From the NCBI RefSeq assembly GCF_000719285.1, contig NZ_JOFS01000002.1:186001-250000 (forward strand): a stretch of DNA of 64,000 nucleotides. The letters are read 5' to 3'. Position numbers and translations under genes: made by a program. A model generated the notes under the pieces. It did not search any database, was not told where the DNA came from, and saw nothing but the letters and a program-made list of their open reading frames with translations. The DNA is from Streptomyces bicolor (GTDB lineage Bacteria > Actinomycetota > Actinomycetes > Streptomycetales > Streptomycetaceae). This document shows positions 43,006-52,119 of the stretch, in pieces. Position 1 is the stretch's first letter, and each line of letters begins with the position of its first letter.

Positions 43006-43371
43006 TCACACGGGGTCGACGTGCCCCGGCCCCTCGACCCCCCGCATCAGATCACGGCCGAACTCCACCATCTTCTTGGCGTAGTCCTCGGTCCACTCGG
43101 CCCGTGCGGCGATGTCGGCGGGCGTCAGCCGGTCGAACCGCCGGGGGTCCGCCAGCTGGGCCGCCGCGATGGCCTGGAACTCCACCGCACGATCAGTCGC
43201 CGCCCGGAAGGCCTGCGTCAGCTCGGTCGCCCGCGCCAGCAGCACACGGGGGTCGTCGATCGACTCCAGGTCGAAGAAGTGCTCAGGGTCGGCGGCCACC
43301 TGCGCGGGCTCGAAGAGCAGGGGCGCGGGGCGTAGCCGCGGTTCGTTCCTGCGCGGCGTGGGCTCCGCCAT
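43006..43371 (-). CDS. Small conserved helical protein
   Basis: This 121-residue protein has a very strong AGGAGGAG ribosome site. It has no membrane segment. It reads as a mostly helical protein ('DPRVLLARATELTQAFRAATDRAVEFQAIAAAQL', landmark beginning DPRVLLAR) with an acidic and hydrophobic middle and a 'DYAKKMVEFGRDLM' C-terminal helix. No known domain is recognised. It is the gene downstream of the helicase operon on the same strand, after a 440-bp repeat-rich gap. Confidence 0.7.
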   Translation of the reverse strand: MAEPTPRRNEPRLRPAPLLFEPAQVAADPEHFFDLESIDDPRVLLARATELTQAFRAATDRAVEFQAIAAAQLADPRRFDRLTPADIAARAEWTEDYAKKMVEFGRDLMRGVEGPGHVDPV

Positions 43372-43533
43372 GCGTTCTCCTCCTAGTACGTCACCGATCC
43401 AGTACGTCACCGATCTCGTGGGACACCGGCGAACCCCCGGCGGACCGGTCCACCGTCCATTGTCCCGCGCCCGCGCAAGTAGGCGTATGACGCGGGCCCA
43501 TGCGCCTTCCGGTCAACCGGGCCGCGAGGCCAC

Positions 43534-43831
43534 GCGATGGCGGCGGCGGAGGCGGTTCCGGGTGGGTGGGTGCCGTTCGATTCATGGCCGCCAGGCCACG
43601 CGATGGCGGCGGGGGAGGCGGTCCCGGGTGGGTGGGTGCCGTTCGATTCACGGCCGCCAGGCCACCCGATGCTCTGCGAGTCGCGCCAGGACCGCGTGGT
43701 TCGCCTCCCAGCCGTCAGGGCTGTGTTCATTGGCCGCCTCCGGCGGCGTGCCGGACTCCGTCCGGCGGGTGGCGGCGGCGGAGCTGGTCCCGGGTGGGTG
43801 GGTGCCGTTCGATTCATGGCCGCCAGGCCAC
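43534..43831. repeat. 66-bp repeats and duplicated helicase gene end
   Basis: A 66-bp unit (GCGATGGCGG ... GCCAGGCCAC) is present in tandem at 43534-43599 and 43600-43665, and again, slightly diverged, at 43769-43831. Copies 2 and 3 continue into the same 54 bases (43666-43719 and 43832-43885), which in the third copy are the last codons of the helicase gene. The gene end has therefore been duplicated into the non-coding gap. Confidence 0.9.
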
Positions 43832-45148
43832 CCGATGCTCTGCGAGTCGCGCCAGGACCGCGTGGTTCGCCTCCCAGCCGTCAGGAAACTTCACCAGCGT
43901 CCCCAGCTGTACCGGCTCCGTCGACGGATAGTCGTCCAGCAGGTCGCTCACCCCGGCCCGGCACACCACGATGCACGCGTGGCGGTGGCGGGAGGCGAGG
44001 ACGCAGAGGCGGCCCGTTTCCAGGTGGAACGCGGTGGCGTCGGGGCGGCCGGACAGGGGGTGGAGGACCACCGTGACGTCGTACTCGCGGCCTTGCAGGC
44101 GATTCGCCGTGTCTACGGTGATTTCCGTCACGCCCAGCTCGGCCAGCGCCGCCCGGACCGCCGCTGCCTGGTCCCGGTGGGCCGTGCCGACCGCGATCCG
44201 GTCGGCGGTGAGGGGCGCGGCGTCGGAAGAGCGTTCCGACGTCGCCGCGCCGCCCCGGTCCAGGAGGCGCCGTACGACCGTCGCGACCGCCCGGACCGCC
44301 TCCGGGTCCGTACGCGGGGTATGCCGGGCGGGCAGTTCCAGCAGGCCCCAGCCCGACTCGGCCGCCTCGTCGATCACCCGATCGGGGCCGGAGCCGTCCG
44401 ACGGGACCGCGAAGGCGAGTCGGCGGTCGTCGTGACCGGTGCCGCTGCGGAAGGGCGTGTACGGGTAGAAGGCGTCGGAGATGAGGGGCGCGGCGGACGC
44501 GGGGAGGCGCCAGGAGACCGGCAGGCGGTGCTGGGGCAGGTCCGGGTTGTGGGCCAGGAGAGTGGTGACGGCGGACGCCGACGGGTCGTACGACAGGCCC
44601 GCCCACTGCTCACTGCCCACGGTCGCGAACGGGTCGAGTTGACCCGGGTCGCCCACGAACAGCGCCCGCTCGAAGAGGCCGGCCACGGCGAGCAGCGAGT
44701 CCGAGCGCATCTGGTACGCCTCGTCGACGATCGCGTGCCGCCAGGGCTCGTCGACCTTGACGTGCCCCCACTTGGCCGCCGTGGAGATGACGACCGAGAG
44801 TCCCGCGAGCTCGGCGGCCTTCGCCGACTTGCGTACGTTCGGCAGGTCGTCCAGCGCCTTGTCGTACGGGTCGGCGTCGCTGCTGTGCAGGCGGCCCACC
44901 GGCAGCTCGGGGCTCTTCTCGGCGAGCCGCAGCACCAGATCGTCGACCTGGGCGTTGGTCTGCGCGACGATCATCAACGGGCGTCCCGCGTCGGCGAGTT
45001 CCAGAGCGGCGCGGACGACGAGCGTGGACTTGCCGGCGCCGGGCGGGGAGTCGACGACGACACCGCGCGCGGTGCCGTGCAGGGTGTCGGCGAGGATCGC
45101 GTCGGTGGCCTGCGCCGCCGCGGCACCGGGGTCGAACACGGCGGTCAC
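43814..45148 (-). CDS. SF1 (Upf1/DNA2-like) helicase
   Basis: This 444-residue helicase starts at GTG 45148. Motifs are Walker A 'PPGAGKST' (36-42), 'QTNAQVDD' (Ia), Walker B 'VDEAY' (141-145), motif III 'GDPGQLDPF' (166-174), 'SWRLP' (212-216), motif V 'ANRLQGREYDVTVV' (348-361) and motif VI 'LASRHRHA' (384-391). This order fits superfamily 1, Upf1-like. It lacks the long accessory domains of UvrD/RecB. It is the last gene of the operon with the nuclease and the middle protein (GTGA overlap), so it probably unwinds DNA or RNA for that nuclease. Confidence 0.9.
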   Translation of the reverse strand: MTAVFDPGAAAAQATDAILADTLHGTARGVVVDSPPGAGKSTLVVRAALELADAGRPLMIVAQTNAQVDDLVLRLAEKSPELPVGRLHSSDADPYDKALDDLPNVRKSAKAAELAGLSVVISTAAKWGHVKVDEPWRHAIVDEAYQMRSDSLLAVAGLFERALFVGDPGQLDPFATVGSEQWAGLSYDPSASAVTTLLAHNPDLPQHRLPVSWRLPASAAPLISDAFYPYTPFRSGTGHDDRRLAFAVPSDGSGPDRVIDEAAESGWGLLELPARHTPRTDPEAVRAVATVVRRLLDRGGAATSERSSDAAPLTADRIAVGTAHRDQAAAVRAALAELGVTEITVDTANRLQGREYDVTVVLHPLSGRPDATAFHLETGRLCVLASRHRHACIVVCRAGVSDLLDDYPSTEPVQLGTLVKFPDGWEANHAVLARLAEHRVAWRP

Positions 45149-46794
45149 AGGACGTCCTCCTCGGTCAGCGGATCGGCGGCCTCGGGCACCTGCTCCCCGG
45201 GCGGCCCGCCGTGTGTCCACGGCGTCTCCTCCGGTTCGGGCAGCTTCGCGCCGCCCCGCTGCTCGTGCTCGAACAGGGTGAAGCAGACCCGGTCGCCCTT
45301 CTCCGGCACGGATCCCGCCTCCGGTTCCTTGCCGCGGCCCATCTTGTCCAGCACCCGCAGCACGAGCAGCACGCCGCCGTCCTCGCCGCCGGGCCCGTTC
45401 TCGCCGTCGTTGCCGTCCTTGCCGAGGGTCTCCTCGTAGCCGACGAACTCAGCCGCCTGCGGCTTTCCGCCCAGCGACCGGAACACCTTGGCCCGCTCGC
45501 CCAGATGCGGCCGGTCATCGGTGCGGACGGTGACCAGCGGGCGCGGGCTCGGCCGCTTGCCCTCGCTGTACGCCATCACGACCTCGGTGACCTCGCCCGC
45601 GAACGCCTCCCCGGCCAGCCTCCGCCCCGCCATCACCAGCGGGTCGTCGAGCGCCTCCTGCGCCTCCAGGCGGGCCTGTTCGCGCTCGCGCGCCGAGAGC
45701 TTGTTGGCGGCGGTGACCGCGTCGTCGCGGCGCGGCTGCGGGGGCTCACCGGCGAGGACGCGGTCGCGGTGGCCGGTGAACGACCAGCGGTCGCGCGTCC
45801 ATCGCTCCTCGACGTGCCGACCGGCCTCGGGCAGGTGTGACCGCAGCAGGTCGAGGCCGTGCCACACCGCGTCCCAAGTGGGGCGGGTCCGGCTCTCGAC
45901 GAGGGCGCGGATCTCCCGCTCGGCGGCGGTGAGGTCACCGAGCCGGTCGTCGGCCTCCAGACCGTCCTCGGCGGCGGCGAGGGCCGTACGCGCGCGGTCG
46001 TAGCGATCGATGGCGGGGGCGAGCAGTTTGTTGTCGAACGCCGGGTCGGTGGCGGGGCCCGCCGGCGGCCACAGCAACTGGCCCTCCCGGTCCCGCGCGA
46101 GCTCCGCGCGCAGCGCCGCCTCGGCGCCCGTCTCGCCCTCCGGCGGGGCGATCCACGCCAGCAGCGCGCCCAGGTGCTGGTCCTCCAGCGTGGACTGGCC
46201 GGTCGCCCAGTGCCGGGACAGTACGTCGGTCATGGCGAGCAGGAGGGACGAGCCGGGCACGCGGGCGCGCTCGCCGAAGTGGGTCAGCCAGCGGCCGAGC
46301 AGCGGCACGCGCGGGGGCGCGGGGTAGGGGGTCTCCGGGTCCTGGTCCGCCGTACGCCTGAAGCGCATGGAGCGGCCGAGGAGCCGTACGTAATCGACGC
46401 CCGCGCGGCTCGGCACGATCAACTGCGGGGCGTCCGCGCACAGTTCGACCTCGACCTTGACCCGCTTGCCGGTCTCGGGGTCGGTCTCGTTGCGCTCGGC
46501 GGCCTCCACGGCATCGGCGTGGGTGTCGATGTACGGCAGGACGACGTCCGCCAGCTCGGCCAGGAACGCGAACCTGAGGTCCCGGTCGCGCGGCTGCGGT
46601 ACGACCAGCAGGTGCGGAGCGTCCCGGTCCGTGCCGACCAGCGCGCCGAGCGGGGCGCCGGCCTCACCGGCGGTGGTGAGGGGCACGAAGACCAGCGGGC
46701 GGTCGGACAGATGCCGGTGGCGGACGGTGGCGGCGGGCTGGGCGCGGCCGGTGTGGACGGCTTCGAGGCGGGCGAGCGTGGCGATCAACGACAT
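45145..46794 (-). CDS. Unknown protein between nuclease and helicase
   Basis: This 549-residue protein has no recognised domain. The N-terminal half is regular and beta/alpha-like ('PLVFVPLTTAGEAGAPLGALVG', 'DLRFAFLAELADVVLPYI'). The centre carries long charged helices ('ALAAAEDGLEADDRL', 'KLSAREREQARLEAQEALDD') likely to be coiled coil. A Gly/Asp/Glu-rich segment ('GKDGNDGENGPGGEDGG') precedes the acidic end. ATG 46794 overlaps the nuclease stop by 10 bp and the end overlaps the helicase start by 4 bp. The tight coupling makes it a probable structural or adaptor subunit of the same complex. Confidence 0.8.
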   Translation of the reverse strand: MSLIATLARLEAVHTGRAQPAATVRHRHLSDRPLVFVPLTTAGEAGAPLGALVGTDRDAPHLLVVPQPRDRDLRFAFLAELADVVLPYIDTHADAVEAAERNETDPETGKRVKVEVELCADAPQLIVPSRAGVDYVRLLGRSMRFRRTADQDPETPYPAPPRVPLLGRWLTHFGERARVPGSSLLLAMTDVLSRHWATGQSTLEDQHLGALLAWIAPPEGETGAEAALRAELARDREGQLLWPPAGPATDPAFDNKLLAPAIDRYDRARTALAAAEDGLEADDRLGDLTAAEREIRALVESRTRPTWDAVWHGLDLLRSHLPEAGRHVEERWTRDRWSFTGHRDRVLAGEPPQPRRDDAVTAANKLSAREREQARLEAQEALDDPLVMAGRRLAGEAFAGEVTEVVMAYSEGKRPSPRPLVTVRTDDRPHLGERAKVFRSLGGKPQAAEFVGYEETLGKDGNDGENGPGGEDGGVLLVLRVLDKMGRGKEPEAGSVPEKGDRVCFTLFEHEQRGGAKLPEPEETPWTHGGPPGEQVPEAADPLTEEDVL

Positions 46795-48029
46795 GCCGCC
46801 ACCTCCACACCCAGGGCCTCGGCACGCAGCCGTGCCGCCCTGCGCAGGGCAGCCACCGCCGGATCGTCCGGGTCGCCGGTCTCGCCGCGGGCCGCCGACA
46901 GGACGTCCTCGACCGTGGTCAGGCCGCCCAGTTCGGCCCGCACCGAACGGCCCAGCGACGTCACCGCGCCGGACGCGCGGGAGCGGGCCCGACAGTGGAA
47001 GGCGAGCTCGCAGGCGGACAGGCACTCGGGCGCGTACGTCGCCGGGACCGACTCGACGGCGGTCGTGAGGTCGGCGGCGGGCAGGTCGGGGGAGAAGCAG
47101 GTGCCGTCGGGGAGCGTGTCGGCGATGTCCTCGATGCGGGTGAGGCGGGCCAGTTGGCGGGCGGTCACCGCGCGCTGTTTGCGGACGTCGACGGCGGAGG
47201 CTGTGGGGAGGTTCGAGAAGTCCTTGGGGCAGACCAGGAGGACGCGGTGGCGCACGCGCGGGGCGGGGGCGCTGTCCGAGGCGAGCCGGGCGGCGATCCG
47301 CTCCAGCGCCAGCACGTACACCGCCGCCTGACGAGCCGCGGCACCCACCTTCGCCGGATCCGCCGAACCGTCCAGCATCGGGAACGACTTGATCTCCACG
47401 ACCGTCCAGCTGCCGTCCGGGTGCACGACCACCGCGTCCGGCTCCAGGAAGGCGGGCGAGCCGGCGACGTCCAGCGCGAGCATCGGGTGGTCGAACAGGG
47501 TCCACTCGCCGCGGGCCTCGGTGGCCTCGCGCAGCGCCAGTGCCGTACGGGCCGTGCGGCCCTCGGGGCCCGTCGCGGTGAGTTCGGGCACGCGTGCGTG
47601 GGCGGGCGGTTCGGCGGTGCGGTCGAGCTTCTCGTGGACCAGGCGCAGCAGCTCCGCGCCGCCGTCCGCCTTGACCTTGGCTTCGAAGGTGTTCCCGCGC
47701 GTGAAGGCGAACTGCGACTGCCCGAAGACCGACGGCGAGCCCAGTGCGTTCGCCAGCGCCGCCTTGTTCACCCCGGCGCCGTCCAGGATCGCGCGCCGCT
47801 TGCAGCCGGGGTTGGCGGCGAGAGCGGCCAAGGCGCGTGCGTCCAACGCCTTGGCCGGTACGTCGGGACCGCGCAGCTCAGCGAGCCGGTGCCGGAGCGC
47901 CGTCCCCCGCGTCCTGGGGAGAGGCACTCGGCTCGGCTCCGGCTCCGAACCGGGACTCGCGCTGCCGTGGAATTCGCTCACCCGCGGAAGTCTGGCATCC
48001 GCCACTGACAATTGAGGAAGCCGCGTCAC
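46785..48029 (-). CDS. RecB/Cas4-like iron-sulfur PD-(D/E)XK nuclease
   Basis: In the 414-residue reading, the nuclease core shows 'RGNTFE' (Glu116), 'LEPDAVV' (Asp198), 'VVEIKSF' (Glu212-x-Lys214) and 'RQAAVYVLAL' (Gln234), the full PD-(D/E)XK set. A Cys in 'NPGCKRR' (76) and the C-terminal C-x3-C-x5-C of 'ECLSACELAFHC' (336, 340, 346) match the four-Cys Fe-S staple of Cas4, AddB and related nucleases. The start is uncertain: GTG 48029, 47981 and 47927 are possible. The longest overlaps the PAP2 gene by 152 bp, so the start is probably later. Confidence 0.85.
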   Translation of the reverse strand: MTRLPQLSVADARLPRVSEFHGSASPGSEPEPSRVPLPRTRGTALRHRLAELRGPDVPAKALDARALAALAANPGCKRRAILDGAGVNKAALANALGSPSVFGQSQFAFTRGNTFEAKVKADGGAELLRLVHEKLDRTAEPPAHARVPELTATGPEGRTARTALALREATEARGEWTLFDHPMLALDVAGSPAFLEPDAVVVHPDGSWTVVEIKSFPMLDGSADPAKVGAAARQAAVYVLALERIAARLASDSAPAPRVRHRVLLVCPKDFSNLPTASAVDVRKQRAVTARQLARLTRIEDIADTLPDGTCFSPDLPAADLTTAVESVPATYAPECLSACELAFHCRARSRASGAVTSLGRSVRAELGGLTTVEDVLSAARGETGDPDDPAVAALRRAARLRAEALGVEVAACR

Positions 48030-48948
48030 CGGAGCCCACAGGGACGGGGGTGCCGGAGCCGGCCGAGAGGCTGTCGCCCGAGCCGACCGGGACCGTGTCG
48101 CGGGAGCCCTGTGCGACGGTCGCGGTGGAGGTGGCAGCGGCGGCGGAGTCGGCGTTCGCGGCGGTGGCGGCCCGCGTCCCGAACCGGGCCCGCGCCCGGT
48201 CCATGGTCCGCATCACATACGGCGCCAGCAGCAGTCCGACGCCCATCACGGCGGCGCCCGCGACCGCGTCGAGGAAGTAGTGGTTCGCGGTGCCCATCAC
48301 CACGATCGTGGTGATCAGGGGGTAGGCGATCGCCGCGACCTTCGCCAGGCGCGTCCCGCCGTACCGCCACAGGATCACGCCGCACCACAGCGCCCAGCCG
48401 ACGTGCAGGCTCGGCATGGCCGCGTACTGGTTGGTCAGGCCGCCGAGGCCCTTGGGCGCGCTCGCCTCGCCGCCCCACCAGCCGTACGAGCTGTAGTGGG
48501 CCATCGTGTCCACGAAACCGTGGCTCGCGTCGAGCAGCCGGGGCGGGCAGGTGGGAAGCAGGGTGAAGCCGATCAGGCCGATGAAGGTCGACGTCATCAG
48601 CCAGGTGCGGGCCGCCCGATACTGCACGGTGCGCGATCTGAAGAGCCAGACCAGGAGCACGGGCGTGACCAGGTAGTGCAGCGACGCGTACCAGAAGTCG
48701 GCCGGGACGCCGAGCCAGGGCTCGCGGGTGAAGAGGCGGTTGAGGGGGTGCTCCGCTTTGAGGTACAGGGCCTTCTCGATGTCCAGGATCGCGAGCCCGT
48801 GGTCCACGGCGCCGCTGACATCGCCCCGGGCGAGGAGTCGCCCCGCCGAGTAGCAGGCGTAGACCAGCAGTATCAGCGGCAGCTCGGTCCACCAGCGCAG
48901 GCGGGTCCGCGGCGTCGCCTCCACGCCAGCTATGTCGGCGTGCGGCAT
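47878..48948 (-). CDS. PAP2-superfamily membrane phosphatase
   Basis: This 356-residue integral membrane protein has about six segments. The phosphatase motif positions are a K-x6-R-like 'RLLDASHGF' region and, more clearly, '[10 protein letters not shown]' (PSxH) and '[13 protein letters not shown]' (SR/N-x5-H-x3-D form). It resembles inositol phosphorylceramide synthase-like lipid phosphatases and phosphotransferases of actinobacteria. The C-terminal 90 residues are a low-complexity Ser/Thr/Gly/Ala tail whose end overlaps the nuclease gene in another frame. GGGAGGCG precedes ATG 48948. Confidence 0.9.
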   Translation of the reverse strand: MPHADIAGVEATPRTRLRWWTELPLILLVYACYSAGRLLARGDVSGAVDHGLAILDIEKALYLKAEHPLNRLFTREPWLGVPADFWYASLHYLVTPVLLVWLFRSRTVQYRAARTWLMTSTFIGLIGFTLLPTCPPRLLDASHGFVDTMAHYSSYGWWGGEASAPKGLGGLTNQYAAMPSLHVGWALWCGVILWRYGGTRLAKVAAIAYPLITTIVVMGTANHYFLDAVAGAAVMGVGLLLAPYVMRTMDRARARFGTRAATAANADSAAAATSTATVAQGSRDTVPVGSGDSLSAGSGTPVPVGSGDAASSIVSGGCQTSAGERIPRQRESRFGAGAEPSASPQDAGDGAPAPAR

Positions 48949-49133
48949 CCGATCGCCTCCCCCTTCTCGTCGCGGCGCCCGGTCGACCGGTCGTACCACT
49001 TTACGGTGTATGCGTGCGCCCCCTTCGGGCGCCTCGGCCCTCTAGACGCAGAGATCGCCCGGCGGGTTGCCCCGGCACAGCGTGCGCGATGATGGAGGGG
49101 TTCCGCCTCTCATTTCTCCCGGAAGGCCTCCGC

Positions 49134-49730
49134 ATGGCACCGCGCATCCTGCTGGCCCGGCACGGACAGACCGAATGGTCGCTGGCCGGCAAGCACACGG
49201 GCAGGACCGATGTGCCGCTCCTCGAGGAGGGCCGCAGGGGCGCGAAGCTCCTCGGCGAACGTCTGCACAGGGCGCCGTACGACGGGCTGGCGGGCGTAGA
49301 GGTCCGCACCAGCCCTCTCTCACGCGCGCGTGAGACGTGCGAACTCGCCGGCTTCGGGGAACGCGCGCGTGCCTGGGACACGCTCATGGAGTGGGACTAC
49401 GGCGCGTACGAGGGCATGACCCCCGCGGACATCCAGGCCGTCCGGCCCGGCTGGCTCATCTGGCGCGACGGCGTGCCCGAGGGCGAGACCCTGACCGAGG
49501 TGACCGCGCGGGCCGACGAGGTGGTGGCGTGGGCGCGCGAGGAGGACCGGGACGTGCTGGTGTTCGCGCACGGGCACATACTCCGGTCCATAGGCGCGCG
49601 GTGGTTGGGGATGCCGCTCGATTTCGCGGCACGGATCCGGCTGAACCCGACGTCGCTGTCGGTGCTGGGGTGGGCTTACGGGGAGCCGGCGATCGAGAGC
49701 TGGAACGACTTGGGGCACTTGGCGGGCTAG
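49134..49730 (+). CDS. Histidine phosphatase family protein
   Basis: This 198-residue enzyme has the phosphoglycerate-mutase-like '[20 protein letters not shown]' signature (catalytic His in RHG). It also has '[17 protein letters not shown]', the acid residue in '[11 protein letters not shown]' and the second catalytic His in '[17 protein letters not shown]'. It is a broad-specificity phosphomonoesterase or mutase. ATG 49134 follows GGAAGG at seven bases. Substrate unknown. Confidence 0.92.
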   Translation: MAPRILLARHGQTEWSLAGKHTGRTDVPLLEEGRRGAKLLGERLHRAPYDGLAGVEVRTSPLSRARETCELAGFGERARAWDTLMEWDYGAYEGMTPADIQAVRPGWLIWRDGVPEGETLTEVTARADEVVAWAREEDRDVLVFAHGHILRSIGARWLGMPLDFAARIRLNPTSLSVLGWAYGEPAIESWNDLGHLAG

Positions 49731-49869
49731 CGCGGTTCTGCCAAGCTGCGGGCATTCGTGCCGCCTAGGGCGGCACGGGTGGGCGCAGGCGGCACCCTGT
49801 CAGCGCCGGGCTGCGCGACCCACCCCCGCCCAGCACCGACGCCGGGCAACCTTGCTCACGCCGGATCGT
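49731..49869. other. Convergent intergenic gap
   Basis: This 139-bp gap lies between the converging histidine phosphatase and NsdA-like regulator. The short dyad GCCGCCTAGGGCGGCA near 49760 could be a weak terminator. Confidence 0.4.
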
Positions 49870-51357
49870 TCACGCCGTACGCGGCGCGCTCGCGTGCCTC
49901 TCCAGAAACGCCGACACGCCCGAAGCCCGCCGATGCGGCAGCAACACCCGCGCAGTCCCCGCCAACATCGTCTGCACCCGCGACGACTGCACCTGATCCA
50001 GCAGATCCAGCACCCGCATCCCGGCGGCCGCCGCCTCGTCGGGCCGCCCACCCCGGGCCAGGTCGTCCGCCAGCTCCGCCGTGTACAGCGCGATGTTGCG
50101 CGTGAAGTGCGGATCCTGCAGCTGCGCCGCCCGCCCCGCATGCCGCGCCGCCCGCCGCCAGTTGCCCAGCGTCGACCAGCACTGCGCCTCCAGGACCTCC
50201 AGCTCCGCCTCGCCGTAGAAGCTCATCCACTCCGGGTCGGAGTCCGAACGGCCCCGCTCGAAGAGGGCCTGCGCGCGGGCGAGGGCCTGCTCGCACCCGG
50301 TGCGGTCGGCGAGCCCCGCCCAGCCGCCCGCCTCGCGCAGCGCGAGCAGGGACATCAGGCGGGAGGAGCCCAGCGGGCGCGCGACACGTTGCGCGGCCTG
50401 CGCCGCACGCACGGCCTCACGGGGCCGGCCCGCGTCCCGCGCCAGGAAGGACGTATTGCAGAAGGCGTGCGCCTCGAGGGCCGGGTCCCCGGCCATCCGG
50501 GCCGTCGCCAGCGCCTCCGCGTAGTGCGAGCGCGCGTCGTCGAACCGCCCCGAGTCGTGCGCCAGCCACCCCACCGAGATGGCCAGTTCACCCGCGCCCG
50601 AGTGGAGCCGGTCGCCGACCGCCTGCCGGGTCGTGCCGGCGTCGAGCAGCTCGTAGGCGGCCCGCAGCGGGGCGGCCGCGCGCCGGTAGAGGCCGTCGGC
50701 GCCGTGCCGGTCGTCGAGCAGCCGGATACGGCGTACGGCTTCCTCGAGCGCGTCCGCCTCGCGCCCCCCGGCACGTCGGACGGGACGCTCCGCGGCGGCG
50801 GCGTCGATGGCGAGCCCCAGGGGGCTCAGTGAGGCGGCGGCCACCGTGGCACCGCCGCCGGTCATGAATGCGCGACGCAGCACGTCGCTCTCCTCGTGGA
50901 TCTCGTGGTTCTGGTGGTTCTGCTGTGCGCCGTACGGGTCGTGGGGGTCGTACGGGTCCTGAGGGTTCAGCGGGTCATACGGCTCCTGGGCTCCCCGCGT
51001 CTCACTCGGCGCGTGCACCGGGATCGTGGTGCGCATGGGGAGCGCCTCCTCGTCCGCGCACGCCCGGCGTCCGCGTACGGACGAGCGGGGCGCGAAGCCG
51101 AGGTCGGTGAGCGTCCGGCCGGGGAACATGTGCAGGAACACCCGTTCGTAGGCGTAGTTGGGGCATCGGATCTCGCCGGCCTCGACCCGCCCGACGTAAC
51201 GCGCGTCACAGCTGACCCGCTCGCCGATCTCGCGGGCGGCCCGTCGCACCGCGGCGGCGAACTCGGCCGGCGAGCGCTGTCCGCGCAACTGCCGGAACGC
51301 GAGATTCGGCCGTGGTGGCCTGGGGGGCTGGGACGAGGTCAGCTCTGACGACGTCAT
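49870..51357 (-). CDS. NsdA-like regulator with HTH and TPR-type repeats
   Basis: This 495-residue protein starts at ATG 51357 after GAGAGGA. The N-terminal region (about 15-90) looks like a divergent XRE-type HTH ('CDARYVGRVEAGEIRCPNYAYERVF'). A low-complexity 'PYDP/NPQDPYD' linker follows, then an RR-type hydrophobic 'LRRAFMTGGGATVAAASL' segment. Many helical repeats come next (about 230-490: 'EALATARMAGDPALEAHAF', 'ARAQALFERGRSDSD'). This architecture matches NsdA, a negative regulator of differentiation and antibiotic production in S. coelicolor. Paralogues exist, so it is called NsdA-like. Confidence 0.8.
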   Translation of the reverse strand: MTSSELTSSQPPRPPRPNLAFRQLRGQRSPAEFAAAVRRAAREIGERVSCDARYVGRVEAGEIRCPNYAYERVFLHMFPGRTLTDLGFAPRSSVRGRRACADEEALPMRTTIPVHAPSETRGAQEPYDPLNPQDPYDPHDPYGAQQNHQNHEIHEESDVLRRAFMTGGGATVAAASLSPLGLAIDAAAAERPVRRAGGREADALEEAVRRIRLLDDRHGADGLYRRAAAPLRAAYELLDAGTTRQAVGDRLHSGAGELAISVGWLAHDSGRFDDARSHYAEALATARMAGDPALEAHAFCNTSFLARDAGRPREAVRAAQAAQRVARPLGSSRLMSLLALREAGGWAGLADRTGCEQALARAQALFERGRSDSDPEWMSFYGEAELEVLEAQCWSTLGNWRRAARHAGRAAQLQDPHFTRNIALYTAELADDLARGGRPDEAAAAGMRVLDLLDQVQSSRVQTMLAGTARVLLPHRRASGVSAFLERHASAPRTA

Positions 51358-51635
51358 GGCCGGGTCCTCTCGTGCGAACCGTCGAACCATGCCGGAGTGA
51401 GGACGAGTTGAGACGAGTCGAACCGAAATAATCCGTCTGGTGCCCTTGTCTCCGGCGGGCAAGAACGTACCTGCTGTGTCGGACCCGCAACGCAGGGTTT
51501 GGCTACAAACCGGATATCTCATACGGGATCTGCCATGAACTGCCATCCTTTGCGGCGGACTTCCGCCGTAGCCGTTGACGGCGCCCCGCGTTGAACTCTT
51601 CGGACTGCAAAAGGGGTTCCGTGGTGGAGGTCGGG
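51358..51635. other. Divergent promoter region
   Basis: This 278-bp gap holds the divergent promoters of the NsdA-like gene and the hypothetical gene at 51636. No operator was recognised. Confidence 0.45.
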
Positions 51636-52073
51636 ATGGAGACCAGCCAGAGCATCGTTCCTCGTACGCCGTCGACCACGGCGGCGCACGCGCCGACCGC
51701 TGAGTGCAGCGAGCCGCCGGGGTCGGGCTGCGACGTGGTCACCGTTCCGGCGCGGCAGGGGCTGGAGGCGGTCGACATCCTGCGGCGCGGGGCCGGGGAC
51801 GGGGTGGGCCCCGTGCTGCACGACGACGGTGGCGACACGCTCGGCTTCGTGGTCCCGCCGGGCACGGCGGCCGCCTGGGACGTGCCGGGCAGCACCTGTA
51901 CGGAGACCGACGGCCGGGGGCTGAGCCTCGACCTGGACCCCGAGCCGCCGGTCGAGGGCTCGGACTGGCTGCTGCCGCCCGGCGAGGCGGACCTGGCGAC
52001 CGATCCCGCGGCGCTGCGGGCGGCGCTGGGGGAGGCGGCGCGGTTGATCGAGGCGGCCGACAACTGCCGGTGA
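51636..52073 (+). CDS. Conserved hypothetical protein
   Basis: This 145-residue acidic protein starts at ATG 51636 with TGGAGG upstream. It begins 'METSQSIVPRTPST' and contains 'CSEPPGSGCDVVTVPARQGLEAVDIL', 'FVVPPGTAAAWDVPGS' and a helical C-terminus ('ALRAALGEAARLIEAADN'). 'VVTVPARQGLEAV' and the 'W-VPGS' patterns recall Streptomyces regulators of the prim-pol-like group, but no domain is assigned. It probably belongs with the NsdA-like gene it faces. Confidence 0.65.
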   Translation: METSQSIVPRTPSTTAAHAPTAECSEPPGSGCDVVTVPARQGLEAVDILRRGAGDGVGPVLHDDGGDTLGFVVPPGTAAAWDVPGSTCTETDGRGLSLDLDPEPPVEGSDWLLPPGEADLATDPAALRAALGEAARLIEAADNCR

Positions 52074-52119
52074 CTCGGCCGGCCGGGCGGTGGCGCCTCT
52101 CACCTGCGACAATGGCCCA

